Source: Halomonas fontilapidosi (GTDB lineage Bacteria > Pseudomonadota > Gammaproteobacteria > Pseudomonadales > Halomonadaceae). From it: 64,000 nt of DNA. This document shows positions 33,942 to 42,386 of this stretch, in pieces. Below the pieces are notes generated by a model. It did not search any database and was not told the DNA's origin. It saw only the letters and a list, made by a program, of their open reading frames with translations. The position numbers and the translations under genes were made by a program. The stretch is taken from NCBI RefSeq assembly GCF_014192285.1, contig NZ_JACHXQ010000009.1, positions 97,158-161,157 on the forward strand, in the 5' to 3' direction. Each line of letters starts with the position of its first letter. Position 1 is the first letter of the stretch.

Positions 33942-35441
33942 TCAGAATCGGGGCAGCTCGGGGTGCGGGAGTTCATTGTTGTGCACGTGCATGGCACCGA
34001 ACTCGGCGCAGCGGGCGAGCGTGGGGATGTTCTTGCCCGGGTTGAGCAGGCGCTGTGGGTCGAACGCCGCCTTCACGGCATGAAAGGTATCCAGTTCGCC
34101 CGGCTTGAACTGGGCACACATCTGGTTGATCTTCTCGCGCCCCACGCCATGTTCGCCGGTGATCGAGCCGCCGACCTCGACGCACAGTTCGAGGATCTTG
34201 CCACCGAGCTCCTCGGCCTGTTCCAGCTCGCCGGGACGGTTGGCATCGAAGAGGATCAGCGGGTGCATGTTGCCGTCGCCGGCGTGGAAGACGTTGGCGA
34301 CCTGCAGGCCATACGCCTCTGAGAAGTCGGCGATGCCCTTGAGCACTCGTGGCAGTTCGCGGCGCGGGATGGTGCCGTCCATGCAGTAGTAGTCCGGCGA
34401 CATGCGGCCCACCGCCGGGAAGGCGTTCTTGCGACCGGCCCAGAAGGTGGCACGCTCGGCATCGTCGCGGGCCTGCTGGATGCCGGTGGCCCCGGCCTGC
34501 TCGAGTACAGCGCGGACGGTGGCGCAGTCGTCGTCGACGTCGGCTTCCACCCCGTCCAGCTCGCAGAGCAGGATGGCCTCGGCCTCGACCGGATAGCCGG
34601 CCTTGACGAAGTCCTCGGCGGCACGGATGGCGAGTTTGTCCATCATCTCGAGCCCGCCGGGGACGATGCCGGCAGCGATGATGTCGCCCACGGCGCGGCC
34701 TGCTTTCTCGACGTCGTCGAAGCTGGCCATCAGCACCTTGGCGGTCTCGGGCTTGGGCAGCAGCTTGACGGTGATCTCGGTGACCACACCGAGCATGCCC
34801 TCGGAGCCGGTGAACAGCGCCAGCAGGTCAAGGCCCGGGGCATCCAGCGCCTCGCTGCCGAGCGTCATGCGCTCGCCCTCGATGGTGATCACTTCCACCT
34901 TCATGACGTTGTGCACGGTCAGCCCGTACTTCAGGCAATGTACGCCGCCAGCGTTCTCGGCGACGTTGCCGCCGATGGAGCAGGCGATCTGCGAGGAGGG
35001 GTCCGGCGCGTAGTAGAGGCCGTAGGGGGCTGCCGCTTCGGAGATGGCCAGGTTGCGCACCCCGGGCTGCAGCCGCGCGATGCGCGCGTCCGGGTCGACG
35101 TCGAGGATGCGGTTGAAGCGCGACATCACCAGCAGTACGCCCTTTTCCAGGGGCAGGGCGCCGCCGGAGAGGCCGGTGCCGGCCCCCCGTGTCACCACCG
35201 GCACGCCCAGGGCGCGGCAGCGCTTCATCAGCGTCTCGACCTGCTCGAGCGTCTCGGGCAGGGCGACCAGCATGGGTAGCACGCGGTAGGCGGAGAGGCC
35301 GTCGCACTCGAAGGGACGCAGGTCCTCCTCGCGGTGCAGCAGGGTGAGCCCGGGCGCGGCCTGTTGCAGGTCGGCCAGGACGTCGCTCTTGTCGATGTCC
35401 GGCAGCTCGCCGTCGAGCCGCTCGTCATAGAGGATGTTCAT
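33942..35441 (-). CDS. glcD: Glycolate oxidase catalytic FAD subunit GlcD
   Basis: 499 aa, identical in length to E. coli GlcD as I recall it. The FAD pocket is seen in VVTRGAGTGLSGGALPLEKG, DPSSQIACSIGGNVAENAGG and GVHCLKYGLTVHNV. The C-terminal cap has GDGNMHPLILFDANRP and GGSITGEHGVGREKI, whose His is part of the active site. It is the first gene of glcDEFG. ATG 35441 is preferred over an in-frame start at 35465. The promoter region carries a GlcC-type operator 105 bp upstream. Confidence 0.96.
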   Translation of the reverse strand: MNILYDERLDGELPDIDKSDVLADLQQAAPGLTLLHREEDLRPFECDGLSAYRVLPMLVALPETLEQVETLMKRCRALGVPVVTRGAGTGLSGGALPLEKGVLLVMSRFNRILDVDPDARIARLQPGVRNLAISEAAAPYGLYYAPDPSSQIACSIGGNVAENAGGVHCLKYGLTVHNVMKVEVITIEGERMTLGSEALDAPGLDLLALFTGSEGMLGVVTEITVKLLPKPETAKVLMASFDDVEKAGRAVGDIIAAGIVPGGLEMMDKLAIRAAEDFVKAGYPVEAEAILLCELDGVEADVDDDCATVRAVLEQAGATGIQQARDDAERATFWAGRKNAFPAVGRMSPDYYCMDGTIPRRELPRVLKGIADFSEAYGLQVANVFHAGDGNMHPLILFDANRPGELEQAEELGGKILELCVEVGGSITGEHGVGREKINQMCAQFKPGELDTFHAVKAAFDPQRLLNPGKNIPTLARCAEFGAMHVHNNELPHPELPRF

Positions 35442-35545
35442 GGGGCTTCCTCGCTGATGGTCCATGACCCGCTCGGGCCGGGCAGGTGACCGGTGATGGC
35501 CTCCAATCTGTGCTTTCTTGACGGGTGTGTCCAGCCTTTGGTTCC

Positions 35546-35558
35546 CTGGTCAGACCAG
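35546..35558. promoter_or_regulatory. probable GlcC operator
   Basis: CTGGTC-A-GACCAG, a perfect 13-bp palindrome fitting the FadR-subfamily consensus TGGTNNNACCA, in the glcD/glcC divergent spacer (192 bp). A similar palindrome stands before the lactate/glycolate permease. Confidence 0.7.
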
Positions 35559-35633
35559 TTGTGAGTATAATTATGGAAAGAATTTCCAAGATACACTCTT
35601 GAGTCGCGGGTAACATCCCCGCAGGAATGGCCG

Positions 35634-36413
35634 ATGCCCCGTTATCATGATGAGCTGGTCACCACCTCACGTACCCCTGACGCCATTGCGGCCAGGCTGG
35701 AGGAGCTGATCCTTGACGGCGTGTTCCGCCCGGGACAGCTGCTGCCCTCCGAGCGGCGATTGAGCGAGCGGCTGCAGGTCTCGCGTGCCTCGCTGAGGGA
35801 GGCGCTCAGAACGCTGCGCAGCAAGGGCGTGATCGTCACCCGTCAGGGCCGTGGCTCGGCAGTCGCGGAGTTGGTCACGGCGTCGCACGACACGCCGCTG
35901 ATGCATCTGTTTCGCGATCATCCGAGAACGCTGTTCGACCTTCTGGAGGTGCGGGCCCTGCTCGAGGGAGAGTCGGCCAGCCTGGCGGCGAGCCGGGGGA
36001 CACCGTCGGACCGGGTGTTGATCACCCGTCGTTACCAGGAGATGGCCGACTATATCGCGCAGGCCGAAGCGATTGATGTGGAGCGCCTGGCACGGCTTGA
36101 TCACGGTTTTCATCTGGCCATCTGCCAGGCGTCCCACAACCCGGTGCTGGTCCACACGCTGCAGAGCCTGACCGACCTGCTGCTGAGCTCAGTGTTCGCC
36201 TCGGTGAAGAATCTCTATCACCGCCCGGCGGCGCGCGAGAGGATCAATCGCCAGCATGCACGGCTCCATCGCGCCGTGGTCGAAGGCAAGCCGGTTCTCG
36301 CCCGACGCGTGGCCCTGGAGCATCTCTCCAGCGTGGGCGAGCAGCTGCGCGAGATCGAGGCCGAGGACCAGCGGCTGGAGCGCTCGGCCATGCGTCTCGA
36401 AGAGTGGCAGTAA
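35634..36413 (+). CDS. glcC: FadR/GntR family regulator, GlcC-like
   Basis: 259 aa. The winged helix (about residues 15-80) includes LLPSERRLSERLQVSRASLR, then a FCD ligand domain with the metal-binding His pattern (FHLAICQASHNP and HARLHRAVVEG). It is divergent from glcD with a TGGTNNNACCA palindrome between them, as for GlcC, which activates glc genes with glycolate. LldR/PdhR-type regulators look similar, so identity rests on context. AGGAAT precedes the ATG. Confidence 0.85.
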   Translation: MPRYHDELVTTSRTPDAIAARLEELILDGVFRPGQLLPSERRLSERLQVSRASLREALRTLRSKGVIVTRQGRGSAVAELVTASHDTPLMHLFRDHPRTLFDLLEVRALLEGESASLAASRGTPSDRVLITRRYQEMADYIAQAEAIDVERLARLDHGFHLAICQASHNPVLVHTLQSLTDLLLSSVFASVKNLYHRPAARERINRQHARLHRAVVEGKPVLARRVALEHLSSVGEQLREIEAEDQRLERSAMRLEEWQ

Positions 36414-36468
36414 CAGCGTATTCATGCCCCGTCGCGCGTGGCGACCCCTGATTCGAAAGGAGAACCTT

Positions 36469-36993
36469 ATGGCGATCTATCAGTATGGTGACGACCGTCC
36501 CGTTATCGGGGACGATGTCTACGTGGCCGAGACGGCCGATGTGATCGGACGGATTACCCTTAAGCGCAACGCCAGCGTCTGGTACCAGGCGGTACTGCGC
36601 GGCGACACCGATCACCTCGAGGTCGGCGAGGGCAGCAATATACAGGACGGGGCGGTGCTGCACGCCGATCCCGGCTACCCGTTGACGGTTGGCACGGGCG
36701 TGACCGTCGGCCACCAGGCCATGCTGCATGGCTGCACCATCGGCGACGGCAGTCTGGTGGGGATTCAGGCAGTGATCCTCAACGGTGCGGTGATCGGCCA
36801 CAACTGCCTGGTGGCAGCCGGGGCAGTGGTCAAGGAAAACGCCCGCTTTCCGGACAATTCGCTGATCGTGGGAGCGCCGGCGAAGGTGGTCCGCGAGCTC
36901 TCCGACGAGGCCATCGAGGGCCTGAGGAAGAACGCCGAGGGGTACGTGGAACGCGGCCGGCGCCACGCGACAGAGCTCAAGCGGATCGGCTGA
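36469..36993 (+). CDS. Gamma carbonic anhydrase family protein
   Basis: 174 aa left-handed beta-helix protein of hexapeptide repeats. The three zinc histidines are in VLHADPGYPLT, VTVGHQAML and HGCTIGDG. It is a trimer in the family. Members include active Cam-type anhydrases and the YrdA/CaiE/PaaY group, which also hydrolyse thioesters. ATG 36469 has GAAAGGAGAACC. It follows glcC by 55 bp on the same strand, so it may be cotranscribed, although a functional link with glycolate is not evident. Confidence 0.88.
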   Translation: MAIYQYGDDRPVIGDDVYVAETADVIGRITLKRNASVWYQAVLRGDTDHLEVGEGSNIQDGAVLHADPGYPLTVGTGVTVGHQAMLHGCTIGDGSLVGIQAVILNGAVIGHNCLVAAGAVVKENARFPDNSLIVGAPAKVVRELSDEAIEGLRKNAEGYVERGRRHATELKRIG

Positions 36994-37029
36994 TGCCTGC
37001 CGCCCGGCCGCGCCGAAGAGGGCCGGAGA

Positions 37030-37068
37030 CGACACAACCCCCACGGGCAGACCGCGGGGGCTGTGTCG
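37030..37068. terminator. bidirectional hairpin terminator
   Basis: CGACACA-A-CCCCC-A-CG pairs with CG-C-GGGGG-C-TGTGTCG (two A-C mismatches, 7-nt loop). It lies between the convergent carbonic anhydrase and permease genes. Confidence 0.6.
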
Positions 37069-37084
37069 CACAGGCGGAGGGCAA

Positions 37085-38785
37085 TCAGCCCAGCGTCAGC
37101 AGCGGGTCGCCGATGCCCAGCACATAGAAGGCGATCAGCCCGATGATCCCGGCGGCGACAAGATAATAGATCGTCGGCAGGATGGTCTTGCGGATGGTCT
37201 CGCCCTCTCGGCCGAGCAGGCCCACGGTGGCCGATGCCGCCACCACGTTGTGGATGGCGATCATGTTGCCCGCCGCGGCGCCAACGGCCTGCAGTGCCAC
37301 CATGAAGGCGGTGGAGAGGCCGAGTTGCTGGGCGACGTTGAACTGGAAGTCGGAGAGCATCAGGTTGGAGACGGTATTGGAGCCGGCAATGAAGGCCCCC
37401 AGCGCACCCACTGCCGGCGCGAAGAACGGGTAGACGCCGCCCACTCCGTCGGCCACCAGCTGGGCCATGGCCACCGGCATCGAGACCAGGTCGGCGGCGT
37501 TGACGCCGGAGTTGATCAGGATCCGCACCATGGGGATGGTGAAGATCAGCACAAAACCGGCGCCGAAGATGGTGCGGGTGGACTCGCTGAAGGCGGCTTT
37601 CAGCTCGCCGACATGCATGCGGTGCAGCAGGGCGGTGAGCAGCACCACCATCAACAGGATGCCGCCCGGCAGGTAGAGCGGCTGGATGGCGCCGGAAATA
37701 CCGGTTTCACCGAGGATATTGCTCCAGCTCAGGGCGAACGAGGTCAGGGCATTCTTGAACGGCTCGACGGTGCGCGAAGCGACCAGGATCACCGCCAGCA
37801 GCACATAGGGCACCCAGCCCATTAGGGTGGAGATCGGCGCCTTGCCAGTGACGTCATCCAGCTTGATCTCGAGCTTGCCGATCCAGGCGTCGGGCCAGGA
37901 AGTGCTCTCCGGGAAGTCCCAGGTGTCCTTGGGAATCAGGAATCCACGGCGAGCGGCCGGCACCACAATGGCCAGGCCGACCATGGCGCCGATCATCGAC
38001 GGGAACTCCGGTCCCAGCAGCACACCGGCCAGCATGTAGGGCACCACGAAACAGACGCCGGCGAAGATGGCGAAGGGGGCAATGGAGAGGCCTTCCTTCC
38101 AGGAACGGTTGGCGCCGAAGAAGCGCACCATGATCACCACCATGATCAGCGGCATCAGGACGCCAACGATGCCATGAATCACCGCGACCTCGCCGGCGAT
38201 CAGACGGAAGTACTCCATCCACCCGGCACCGCCGGCCTCCAGGGTCTCGGTGATGCCGATGCGATCCAGCCCGCCGGTGACCCCCACAACGATCGGGGTG
38301 CCCACGGCGCCGAAGGAGACCGGCGTGGACTGGATCATCATGCCCACCACCACGGCGGCCAGGGCCGGGAAGCCTAGCGCCACCATCAGCGGGGCGGCCA
38401 CGGCGGCAGGAGTGCCGAAGCCCGAGGCGCCCTCGATGAAGCAACCGAACAGCCAGGCGACGATGATCGCCTGGACGCGGCGGTCGGGGCTGATCCCCGA
38501 GAAGCCGTTGCGAATGGCCTTGATGCCCCCCGAGTGCTTCAGGGTGTTGAGCAGCAGGATGGCGCCGAAGATGATCCACAGGATGGCAACCGTCAGGATC
38601 AGGCCCTGCAGGGTCGAGGCCAGTACCCGGGTGAAGGACATCTCCCAGGCGAACAGCCCGATCAGCGCGGTGACCGCAAAAACGGCCGGCATTGCAAGCC
38701 GGGCGGGCAGGCGCAGGCCGATCAGTAGCACGCCGGCCAGCACCAGGGGCACGAAGGCGAGCAGCGCGAGTAGCGTTTCGTTCAT
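37085..38785 (-). CDS. L-lactate/glycolate permease (LctP/GlcA family)
   Basis: 566 aa with about 12-14 transmembrane helices. Family motifs: [20 protein letters not shown] near residue 135, [14 protein letters not shown], and at the C-terminus [16 protein letters not shown] and [14 protein letters not shown]. LldP and GlcA are close paralogues that import L-lactate, D-lactate and glycolate. Its neighbourhood with glcCDEFG and a matching operator favours glycolate among its substrates. ATG 38785 follows AAAGGAAC; the longer frame is out of context. Confidence 0.92.
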   Translation of the reverse strand: MNETLLALLAFVPLVLAGVLLIGLRLPARLAMPAVFAVTALIGLFAWEMSFTRVLASTLQGLILTVAILWIIFGAILLLNTLKHSGGIKAIRNGFSGISPDRRVQAIIVAWLFGCFIEGASGFGTPAAVAAPLMVALGFPALAAVVVGMMIQSTPVSFGAVGTPIVVGVTGGLDRIGITETLEAGGAGWMEYFRLIAGEVAVIHGIVGVLMPLIMVVIMVRFFGANRSWKEGLSIAPFAIFAGVCFVVPYMLAGVLLGPEFPSMIGAMVGLAIVVPAARRGFLIPKDTWDFPESTSWPDAWIGKLEIKLDDVTGKAPISTLMGWVPYVLLAVILVASRTVEPFKNALTSFALSWSNILGETGISGAIQPLYLPGGILLMVVLLTALLHRMHVGELKAAFSESTRTIFGAGFVLIFTIPMVRILINSGVNAADLVSMPVAMAQLVADGVGGVYPFFAPAVGALGAFIAGSNTVSNLMLSDFQFNVAQQLGLSTAFMVALQAVGAAAGNMIAIHNVVAASATVGLLGREGETIRKTILPTIYYLVAAGIIGLIAFYVLGIGDPLLTLG

Positions 38786-39131
38786 GAGAAGTTCCTTTCG
38801 CGTTGGAACAGTGGGTCGTGGAGCGTTCCCCCGCAAGACCGGGGCATGAAGAGAGCGCACGATAAGCGCAATGGTCCGGCTTGGCCATTCATGGGTAATT
38901 GGTATTACCAATAGTCGATCGGCTTGTGAATACCGGCCTGACGAGAAATGAATCGATGATTCAGTAAGTTCCGTTGTCTCTCGGGTGGTGGCATGCCCAT
39001 GGGCGCAAGTGGCGCATTAGACCAATGGACAATTCGCTGTCGCCCGACTACCGGTTGGCAACGACGTTGGCGATGGTTTGTAAAGGCTGGCACTATCGAG
39101 GCGGATACAGGACCGGAAACGAGGAGGCGGC
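38786..39131. other. 346-bp intergenic spacer
   Basis: No gene seen. It holds the divergent control region of the permease and GST genes. The only clear element is the palindrome at 38898-38912. The rest is lower in GC than the flanks, as expected for promoters. Confidence 0.6.
38898..38912. promoter_or_regulatory. FadR-type operator before the lactate/glycolate permease
   Basis: ATTGGT-ATT-ACCAAT, a perfect 15-bp palindrome of the TGGTNNNACCA class used by GlcC/LldR/PdhR. It lies 113 bp upstream of the permease start and shares its core with the glcD/glcC site. Confidence 0.72.
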
Positions 39132-39839
39132 ATGACACGGGTACTTTATGATCTCTGCGGCATTGACGAAGGGCTGCGTTTCTCGCCCTTCTGCTGGCGG
39201 GTGCGTTACGCCCTGGCCCACAAGGGGCTAGAGGCAGAAACACAGCCCTGGTACTTCACCGATAAGCAGGCACTGGCCTTCGCCGAGCACGACAAGGTGC
39301 CGGTGCTGGTCGACGGTGACGCAGTGGTTACTGACAGCTACGAGATCCTGCGCTACCTGGATCGTGCCTATCCCGAGGCACCGCTGCTCGGCGAGGGGCT
39401 GGCCGAGGCGCGCGGACGCTTCTTCAAGCACTACGCCGAGCGTTCGCTGGCCCCGGCGATGATGCGCACCATCATCATGGACCTGTTCAACGCCATTCAT
39501 CCCGACGACCGGGCCTACTTCCGGGAGACCCGCGAGAAGCGCTTCGGCCGCACCCTCGAGGAGTTCCACTCCCCGGCCAAGGGCCTGGCGCAACTGGATG
39601 CGGCGCTGGAGCCGCTTCGTGGCCGGCTCACGGAGGCCGATTTCCTCGACGGCGACGCGCCGGCCGGCGTCGACTATCTGGTCTTCGGCAACTTCATGTG
39701 GGCCCGCTGTGTTTCCACCGCCGATCTGGTCTCCAATGCTGACCCGGTGCATGCCTGGCTCGAGCGCATGCTCGACCTGTACGGCGGCCTGGGCCGCAAG
39801 GCCTTGCGCATCACCGATATCGAGGGCGCCTATCGCTGA
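39132..39839 (+). CDS. Glutathione S-transferase family protein
   Basis: 235 aa. The thioredoxin-like N-terminal domain has FSPFCWRVRYALAHKG (Ser/Cys active region), then VPVLVDGDAVVTDSYEILRY, the cis-Pro and glutathione-binding segment. An all-helical C-terminal domain follows to about residue 225. The SPFCWRVR form recalls beta-etherase-type GSTs (LigE/LigF branch). Function unassigned; detoxification or thiol chemistry is likely. It is a single gene followed by a hairpin. Confidence 0.85.
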   Translation: MTRVLYDLCGIDEGLRFSPFCWRVRYALAHKGLEAETQPWYFTDKQALAFAEHDKVPVLVDGDAVVTDSYEILRYLDRAYPEAPLLGEGLAEARGRFFKHYAERSLAPAMMRTIIMDLFNAIHPDDRAYFRETREKRFGRTLEEFHSPAKGLAQLDAALEPLRGRLTEADFLDGDAPAGVDYLVFGNFMWARCVSTADLVSNADPVHAWLERMLDLYGGLGRKALRITDIEGAYR

Positions 39840-39889
39840 GGCCAAGGACGCCAGGGGGGCCGCCGCATGACGTGCCCCGTCTGTTTCTG

Positions 39890-39915
39890 CGACGCCCGGC
39901 TCCGGCCGGGCGTCG
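39890..39915 (+). terminator. hairpin after the GST gene
   Basis: Perfect 11-bp stem, CGACGCCCGGC / GCCGGGCGTCG, loop TCCG, 50 bp after the stop. Weak T content downstream. Confidence 0.6.
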
Positions 39916-39960
39916 TGGTTCATGTCCTGGAACAGCGCGACGTTACTTATATGGCAAGGC

Positions 39961-40004
39961 ATGTTGCGCTGCACAAAAAGGCCTGCTATGTTGCAATGCA
40001 GCAC
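39961..40004 (+). promoter_or_regulatory. possible repeated operator upstream of the phasin gene
   Basis: Two related elements, ATGTTGCGCTGCAC and ATGTTGCAATGCAGCAC, begin 27 bp apart, 44-87 bp before the phasin start. Both carry TGC/GCA inverted halves, reminiscent of PhaR-type sites that control phasins. Assignment is tentative. Confidence 0.35.
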
Positions 40005-40047
40005 GGGGCGTCATGTCCCGGTGTCCCACTACAGATGGAGGTGTTTC

Positions 40048-40404
40048 ATGAGCAAGACGACTCCCCAACAGGCCACCGAACAGTTCGAATCCATGTTCGT
40101 CTCGCCTGCACGTAATTTCGGCGCCCTCAACCTCGACTACACCGAGAAGCTGGTGGCCGCCCAGTTCGACGCACTGCGCGCTCTGAGCGGCATGGGTCTC
40201 GCCCAGGCTCGCGGTTGGCTCGACGTGCGTGATGCCGATAGCCTTAAGTCGGTCGTCGAGTCCCAGCAGAAGGCCAGCCAAGATATGGGCGAGCGCCTGC
40301 GTGGCGACGCCGAGAAGATCATGAGCCTGGGCCAGGAATACGCCCAGAAGAGTCAGAAACTCGCCGAGGACGGCATCAAGGCCGCCGGCGTGGCAGCCAA
40401 GTAA
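40048..40404 (+). CDS. Phasin family protein (PHA granule-associated)
   Basis: 118 aa, all alpha-helical, with NLDYTEKLVAAQFDALRALS and ESQQKASQDMGERLRGDAEK, typical of phasin_2 proteins that coat polyhydroxyalkanoate granules. ATG 40048 has ATGGAGGTGTTTC upstream. It is shorter than many phasins but complete. No PHA synthase lies nearby. A strong terminator follows, so it is monocistronic, consistent with high expression of phasins. It implies that the organism stores PHA, as Halomonas does. Confidence 0.9.
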   Translation: MSKTTPQQATEQFESMFVSPARNFGALNLDYTEKLVAAQFDALRALSGMGLAQARGWLDVRDADSLKSVVESQQKASQDMGERLRGDAEKIMSLGQEYAQKSQKLAEDGIKAAGVAAK

Positions 40405-40451
40405 GGCATCTGACGACCAAGCATGGCAAGCGCCGGCTCCCGCCGGCATTC

Positions 40452-40490
40452 ACGGGACGTCACCCTCGGGTGGCGCCCGTGTTCTTTTTT
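40452..40490 (+). terminator. intrinsic terminator of the phasin gene
   Basis: ACGGG-acgt-CACC ... GGTG-gcg-CCCGT hairpin followed by GTTCTTTTTT. A second hairpin (GCCGGC-TCCC-GCCGGC) lies just upstream. Confidence 0.8.
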
Positions 40491-40505
40491 GGCCGCCTTG
40501 TCTTC

Positions 40506-41129
40506 TCAGCCGTGTTCGCTGCCCAGTAGTTCAATCACCTCGTCCTCTTCCACTTGCCCGAACTCGGCGAAGTACTGCCCCACGGCGCGAAAGTCCCGGT
40601 CGATCTCCAGACAGACCACCTCGTCGACCAGGGGCTCGAGCCGTGCCACCGTATCGGGCGGTGCCGCCCCCATGGCGGCGATCAGCGTCTGCGGCCCGCG
40701 TGATTGCAGGGTGCTCAGTGCCGCCGCCATGGTCGCCCCGGTGGCGCTGCCGTCGTCCACCACCACTACGGTTCGCCCCTTCGGGTCGATGGGCGCCCGC
40801 ACCGGGGTGTAGCGTTGGCGGCGCTCCTCAAGCAACTCTCGCTGCTCCTGTATCTGCCGATTGACGGCTTCTTCGCGATAGTGCTTCGCCGTCTCCTCCA
40901 GCGCCACGCTGCCATCCTCGCTGACCGCGCCGATGGCAAATTCCGGGTTGCCCGGTGCCCCCACCTTGCGCACCAGTACCACGTCCAAGTCGCCCTCCAG
41001 GGCATCAGCAATCAGCCGCCCCATGGGGACTGCGCCTCGCGGGATGGCCAGGATCAGCGGGTCGTGCCCCTTGAGGTGAGAGAGTCGGCTGGCGAGTTGC
41101 TCGGCGGCGTCGAGGCGATCACGGAACAT
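40506..41129 (-). CDS. Phosphoribosyltransferase family protein
   Basis: 207 aa. The PRPP-binding loop is VVVVDDGSATGATMAAAL (about residues 112-129). The N-terminal half has HDPLILAIPRGAVPMGRLIA and DVVLVRKVGAPGNPEFAIGA, as in the stand-alone PRTase-like proteins often found in stress or PHA clusters. The reaction is not known; it lacks the clear base-specificity motifs of Hpt/Apt/Upp. ATG 41129 has AGGAG. Its stop is 15 bp from the phasin terminator. Confidence 0.8.
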   Translation of the reverse strand: MFRDRLDAAEQLASRLSHLKGHDPLILAIPRGAVPMGRLIADALEGDLDVVLVRKVGAPGNPEFAIGAVSEDGSVALEETAKHYREEAVNRQIQEQRELLEERRQRYTPVRAPIDPKGRTVVVVDDGSATGATMAAALSTLQSRGPQTLIAAMGAAPPDTVARLEPLVDEVVCLEIDRDFRAVGQYFAEFGQVEEDEVIELLGSEHG

Positions 41130-41252
41130 GAGGGTGCTCCTGAGTTGGGGAATTCCCTCCAAGTGTAGGCCGCCATGAGGAAGGTGCGAAACGGTGGCGG
41201 CGGCGAATGTCGCCGCTTTTCTGCCCGGGAAGGCTTTTTGGAAAATATTTCC

Positions 41253-41260
41253 TGTGTACA
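41253..41260. promoter_or_regulatory. TGTATACA-type operator (site A, variant TGTGTACA)
   Basis: CCTGTGTACAAAAT lies 98 bp before the Tsx-like porin gene. One base differs from the perfect core seen at the other sites. Confidence 0.55.
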
Positions 41261-41357
41261 AAATAATTGGTTAGTGTATCGCTTAGGTGTCGTCAGCATG
41301 CTCTGCCAGCTGACCCGATGCCGTTCTCTACAAGTCCAATAACCGGAGAGTTTCGCG

Positions 41358-42221
41358 ATGCTCGTCAACCCCTCTCGCTTCCTCATGGCCGGCACTGCGC
41401 TGGTTGCGGTGCTGTCGACCGGTGCCGGCCAGGCGGCCGACTGGAGTGATACCGCTATCGGCTATCGTTATGGCACCCAGTTCACCGAACCCAACAATCC
41501 TGACAAGGTGGAAAAGCACATCCTGCAGCTCTCCCACGTCAGCGGCTATTCGCTGGGGCAGAACTTCTTCAACTTGGATCTGTTGCAGTCCGACAGTACG
41601 GATCCGGTCCAAGGCAGCGACAGCGGCGCCACCGAGGCCTATCTCGTCTATCGCCATCAGCTGCATGCCGGCAAGCTTCTCGGCGCGCCGATCGCCTTCG
41701 GACCGATCCAGGACATGGCGCTCACTGCGGGCTTCGACCTGAATACCAAGAACTCGGCTTTCGCGCCCCGAAAGCGTCAGCTGCTGGTAGGGCCGACCCT
41801 CAAGTTCGACGTGCCGCGCGGCTTTCTCGACCTGAGCCTGCTCTACAGTCGCGAGTGGAACCACTGTGGCCTGGACGCCTGTGGCCTGCCGGGCAACCGC
41901 AACGATCTCTCCTTCGACCCCTACTATCAGGTCAATCTGGCCTGGGGACTCTCCTTCGAGGCGGGCGCACTGCCGATGAAGTTTCAGGGCTTCTACAACT
42001 ACAACGGCGAGAAGGGCGACGACTATTTCGGCGTTCCTACCGAGGCCGAGCAGCTGATGCGTACCCGTCTGATGCTGGATGCGGGACAGCTGACCTGGGG
42101 TGGCGAGAACACCCTCTGGGTCGGCGTTGGTCATGAATACTGGCGCAACAAGTTCGGTAATCACAGCAAGCCGGGGGTCGATACCGATGCGCTGACCCTC
42201 AACCTGGAGTGGCATCTCTAG
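41358..42221 (+). CDS. Tsx-like outer membrane nucleoside/nucleobase channel
   Basis: 287 aa. The signal peptide ends near GAGQAA|DW. The mature protein is a 12-strand-type beta-barrel of the nucleoside-specific Tsx/outer envelope family, with alternating strands such as DTAIGYRYGTQF and a terminal ALTLNLEWHL. It would let nucleosides or purines cross the outer membrane, and it stands first in the purine-degradation region, before a xanthine/urate permease. GGAGAG precedes the ATG. Specificity is inferred from context. Confidence 0.8.
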   Translation: MLVNPSRFLMAGTALVAVLSTGAGQAADWSDTAIGYRYGTQFTEPNNPDKVEKHILQLSHVSGYSLGQNFFNLDLLQSDSTDPVQGSDSGATEAYLVYRHQLHAGKLLGAPIAFGPIQDMALTAGFDLNTKNSAFAPRKRQLLVGPTLKFDVPRGFLDLSLLYSREWNHCGLDACGLPGNRNDLSFDPYYQVNLAWGLSFEAGALPMKFQGFYNYNGEKGDDYFGVPTEAEQLMRTRLMLDAGQLTWGGENTLWVGVGHEYWRNKFGNHSKPGVDTDALTLNLEWHL

Positions 42222-42338
42222 CACGCGCGGCGACCACGGTTCCGGCCTGCCGTGACCCGGCCGTAACCCCGTGGCGGGCCATGGCAGTATACGACTTTGT
42301 GATCAAGTGCATTTCAAAGCGCGCGACAGTATGCCAGG

Positions 42339-42358
42339 ATATTTTGTATACAAAATAT
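42339..42358. promoter_or_regulatory. TGTATACA-type operator (site B)
   Basis: ATATTTTGTATACAAAATAT, a perfect 20-bp palindrome and the best of the set, ending 28 bp before the permease start. A repressor bound here should block the permease promoter. Confidence 0.8.
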
Positions 42359-42386
42359 GACGACAACAATAGCAGCGGTCTTACCC

